Assembly: GCA_025994075.1 (NCBI GenBank)
Contig: JAMQGV010000021.1
Location: 62,001 to 126,000 of the forward strand
Source: Vicinamibacteria bacterium
GTDB taxonomy: Bacteria; Acidobacteriota; Vicinamibacteria; Fen-336
DNA length: 64,000 bases
Reading direction: 5' to 3'
Shown: piece after piece, positions 61,829 to 64,000 of the stretch
Position numbering within the stretch: the stretch's first letter is position 1
How the letters are laid out: each line of letters begins with the position of its first letter
Made by a program: the position numbers and the translations under genes
Notes under the pieces: generated by a model
The model's input: only the letters and a program-made list of their open reading frames with translations
Database searches by the model: none
Told to the model about the DNA's origin: nothing

Positions 61829-62647
61829 TCACCACGGCACGCCGGCGAGGTTCCACTTGCGGATCGTGTCCTCGATCAGGGCCGCCACCTTGGCGTTGAC
61901 CTTCTCGAAGTAGACCTTCGCCTTGGCGCGGTCGAAGGTCGGGTAGCCCTGGCCCTCCTTGTAGAGCGTGATCGAGGAAGGCGCGGGGTACGCCGACCAG
62001 GTGCCCGGCGCGGGGTTGGGCGTGACCATGTCCTTCGAGTAGCGCTCGGGATGGGCCAGCGGCGGGTCGATCCCCATCATGTAGGCCGTCTCGTTCTCGG
62101 CCGCGTGGCCGCCGTCTTCGCCGAAAACCTCGAGCGTCACGTCCGTGCAGACGCTCCACCAGTTGACGACCAGGATGCGCACGCGGCGCGCGCGCCCCAC
62201 CTCGTCGGCCAGCGCCTGCAGGATCGCGGTCTGTCCGCCGCCGTGGCCGTTCAGCACGACGATGTTGCGGAAGCGGTTCTGCGCCAGGCCCTCGAGCACC
62301 GCCTTGACGTAGGCGCGGTAGGCGTCCTGCGGGATCGTGAACGCGCCCGGGTAGGCGTCCATCGCGCCGGTGAAGCCGTAGGGCACAGCGGGCGCCACCA
62401 TGGCGTTCACCCGCTCCGCGATCGCCTCGGCCATCGCCACCGGCGCCAGGATGTCGGCGCCATTGGCGGTGACGCCATGCGGCTCGAGCGTGCCGGTCGG
62501 CAGCAGCACCGTGTCCACGCGCGCGGGCACGACCTCGCGGAACTCCATCCAGTTGATGCGCGCGAGATCGCGCGTCGGCGGCGCCGGGCCCGGCGCGGCG
62601 GCGCCCGCGAGGAGAGCGGCGGAAAGCGCGGCGAAGGTCGTCAACAA
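61829..62647 (-). CDS. Creatininase-family amidohydrolase, exported
   Basis: A 272-residue protein with a signal peptide (about 1-20). The family motifs are LPTGTLEPHGV (metal site, about 49-59), LNGHGGG (about 132-138) and EDGGHAAENET (about 175-185). Members hydrolyse cyclic or linear amides such as creatinine or formamide derivatives. Export to the periplasm is unusual for the family. The upstream DUF6624-like gene ends four bases before its start, on the same strand. Confidence 0.85.
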   Translation of the reverse strand: MLTTFAALSAALLAGAAAPGPAPPTRDLARINWMEFREVVPARVDTVLLPTGTLEPHGVTANGADILAPVAMAEAIAERVNAMVAPAVPYGFTGAMDAYPGAFTIPQDAYRAYVKAVLEGLAQNRFRNIVVLNGHGGGQTAILQALADEVGRARRVRILVVNWWSVCTDVTLEVFGEDGGHAAENETAYMMGIDPPLAHPERYSKDMVTPNPAPGTWSAYPAPSSITLYKEGQGYPTFDRAKAKVYFEKVNAKVAALIEDTIRKWNLAGVPW

Positions 62648-62651
62648 GATG

Positions 62652-63230
62652 TCACCTCGATTCCGCCGGGGTCCGGGGCCCGCCGAGACGCTCGGCGAGG
62701 GCGCGGGCCTCGGCCAGCGGGGGCACCTCGACGGCTTCTCGCAGCGCGTCCGTGACTGCGTCGTCGACCGGAGCGACCGCCAGGCGCCCGTCGGGGCCAG
62801 GCTCGAACTGGGTCCCGAACCGCTGGTTGCGGCCGATCGATCTCAGGAAGCGGTCGAGCGTCGCCGCGGCGAGCCAGGCCGCGCGGGTCTCGCCTTGCGC
62901 CAGGGCAGCCAGCGTCATCTCGTGCGCCAGCAGGTAGTCCTCTGCACGGCCGCTGTGCTGGAACACGAGCGCTGCCCGCATCCAGTCGGCCGCGGTGCGC
63001 AACTCCCCGGCGGCATACAACTCGCGAGTGCGCTTCAGCCGTGCCTGGTCGCGAGGCCCGACGACCGCCCAGTCGATGTCGGGGCCCGCCGCGCGATCCG
63101 CCTGGTCTTCACGGACGATGCGTTGCAGTTCCTCGTTGTCGGCGGGCGGCTGTGACGGGGGCTGGGCCGCGGTCGCCTGCACCGCCAGCAGTGCGAGCAG
63201 CAACGAAGTTCGGGGGGCTCTCCAGCTCAT
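62652..63230 (-). CDS. Exported DUF6624-like protein
   Basis: A 192-residue protein with a signal peptide (about 1-23, ending TAAQ). The helical core has DQARLKRTRELYAAG, ADWMRAALVFQHSGRAEDYLLAHEMTLAAL, WLAAATLDRFLRSIG and QRFGTQF, matching the pattern of the DUF6624 family, of unknown function. It is directly upstream of the creatininase-like gene and probably co-transcribed. Its stop and the next start are four bases apart. Confidence 0.75.
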   Translation of the reverse strand: MSWRAPRTSLLLALLAVQATAAQPPSQPPADNEELQRIVREDQADRAAGPDIDWAVVGPRDQARLKRTRELYAAGELRTAADWMRAALVFQHSGRAEDYLLAHEMTLAALAQGETRAAWLAAATLDRFLRSIGRNQRFGTQFEPGPDGRLAVAPVDDAVTDALREAVEVPPLAEARALAERLGGPRTPAESR

Positions 63231-63245
63231 CAGGGCCTCCGGGTC

Positions 63246-63788
63246 CTACAGTCGCGAGCGCAACCACAGCGCGAGCACGAACAGCGGCAGCGCGATCGCG
63301 GTGCGCCACTCCTTGTTCTTCGCCACCTGCGCCCACGAGAAGCGGGACGAGCGCGGGCCGCCCGGCGTCAGGCGCGGGAAGAACGCAGGCACCTCGCGCT
63401 CCCAGGCCGCGTAGTCGGCGCCGAACTTCTGCCGCAGGAAGTCCGCCTCCTCGCGGATCACCGCCGGATAGAACGCGGCGAAGTAGACGACGACGAGGCC
63501 CGCGACCAACGGGCTGCTGGCCGCCACCGCGAGCCCGATCGCCAGCAGCAGGCTGCCGAAGTAGAGCGGGTTGCGGGTGTGGGCGTACGGCCCGCCCGTG
63601 GCGAGCGTCTCGGTCTTCGCGATGTGCCCCGAGGCCCACAGCCGGATCGCCTCGCCCAGCCCGCCGAGGGCGACGCCCGCGAGCAGCGTCTCCGGCCGCG
63701 GCCGGGCGATCGCCAGCACCAGCACGCCGGCCGCCCAGCCGACCGTGACGCGGACCCGCGACAGCCGGAACCTAGACGGGCCGGGCAT
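63246..63788 (-). CDS. Isoprenylcysteine-carboxyl/phospholipid methyltransferase-like membrane protein
   Basis: A 180-residue integral membrane protein with three or four helices. GPYAHTRNPLYFGSLLLAIG (about 66-85) carries the RNPxYxG-type motif of the ICMT/PEMT superfamily, and REEADFLRQKFGADYAAWEREVPAFFPRL is the conserved C-terminal cofactor-binding segment. It probably methylates a lipid or a prenylated substrate with SAM. Its start overlaps the end of the glycosyltransferase gene by 17 bases. Confidence 0.84.
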   Translation of the reverse strand: MPGPSRFRLSRVRVTVGWAAGVLVLAIARPRPETLLAGVALGGLGEAIRLWASGHIAKTETLATGGPYAHTRNPLYFGSLLLAIGLAVAASSPLVAGLVVVYFAAFYPAVIREEADFLRQKFGADYAAWEREVPAFFPRLTPGGPRSSRFSWAQVAKNKEWRTAIALPLFVLALWLRSRL

Positions 63789-64000
63789 GCAGCGCCTCCT
63801 CGCGCGCGATCCGGAGAAGCGCGGCCTCGGCCACCTCGTCGGCGGGGATCGTCGCCATCACGCCGGCATGGTCGGGACAGTCGCGGCGGTGGCAGGGCGC
63901 GCACGGCGGAGCCCGCCGGACCACGCGGTCGGCCGGCGAGAAGGGGCCGTTGCGCGCAGGGTCGGTGGGCCCGAACAGCGCGACCACCGGGGCGCCGACC
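63772..64000 (-). CDS. Heptosyltransferase-like glycosyltransferase family 9, C-terminal end (partial)
   Basis: The visible 75 residues read VGAPVVALFGPTDPARNGP, the conserved nucleotide-sugar loop of ADP-heptose:LPS heptosyltransferases, then a Cys-containing segment APPCAPCHRRDCPDH and a helical end. The start lies beyond the right edge of the window. It indicates LPS inner-core assembly and therefore a Gram-negative envelope. Subfamily (WaaC or WaaF type) cannot be decided from this fragment. Confidence 0.85.
   Translation of the reverse strand, partial: VGAPVVALFGPTDPARNGPFSPADRVVRRAPPCAPCHRRDCPDHAGVMATIPADEVAEAALLRIAREEALHARPV

Overview
The window is very GC-rich, densely coded DNA from a Gram-negative bacterium. 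Outer-membrane and LPS traits (an ADP-heptose-type glycosyltransferase, a predicted beta-barrel, Tat and Sec lipoproteins, periplasmic MsrA/MsrB) combine with a two-component-propeller histidine kinase, a long carboxypeptidase-regulatory-repeat protein and a trehalose locus. My best guess is an Acidobacteriota-like lineage (Thermoanaerobaculia or Vicinamibacteria type). This rests on gene content, not on a marker gene. I saw no rRNA, tRNA, CRISPR array, transposase or origin. No gap between genes exceeds 300 bases; the longest (20918-21208) is filled by repeats and hairpins.

Layout. (1) 1-1506: a gene cut by the window edge whose frame is interrupted only by TGA at 742-744. A hairpin like a bacterial SECIS follows, so I annotate one selenoprotein carrying two thioredoxin-like domains. 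(2) 1515-7442: a 1,627-residue propeller histidine kinase, divergent from a P-loop kinase fused to a degenerate HAD domain. (3) 7487-9077: a MarR regulator and ArsM sharing Cys-rich SCCGP motifs, ended by a strong hairpin. (4) 9089-18210: an exported repeat protein, a small lipoprotein, an RhlE-type helicase, an unknown protein and an NfeD-slipin pair. (5) 18265-26275: an accessory region in which four dispersed hexamer-type repeats bracket three modules: an AbiEii-like nucleotidyltransferase with a small partner; a Cys-cluster MarR with an exported protoglobin; and a four-helix-bundle protein, a PLD-SF2 helicase with a small partner, and a DUF4143 ATPase. (6) 26281-36000: a VTT membrane protein, a GMC/Gfo-Idh-MocA/membrane-protein run, a radical SAM protein, an acyltransferase and two GT4 glycosyltransferases. 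(7) 36026-45097: an FG-GAP repeat pair, msrA-msrB, a cold-shock gene with a terminator-like leader, a His-rich lipoprotein/YceI/CxxCH-barrel operon, a fatty-acid hydroxylase-like protein and an S41 protease. (8) 45004-54340: cell-surface glycosyltransferases, an asparaginase-like Ntn hydrolase, a SWIM-SNF2 helicase and a CNNM-type transporter. (9) 54333-60364: a MarR-ClC operon divergent from a trehalose operon encoding both TreT and a fused TPS/TPP, with one palindrome between them. (10) 60385-64000: an M48 protease, a creatininase-family protein, a DUF6624-like protein, an isoprenylcysteine-methyltransferase-like protein and the end of a heptosyltransferase-like gene.

Functional themes are redox and thiol repair (selenoprotein, MsrA/B, YceI, CxxCH protein), arsenic methylation, osmoprotection by trehalose with ClC, envelope glycan assembly, and a probable defence/accessory region. 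All family calls come from reading motifs by eye; no search was run.
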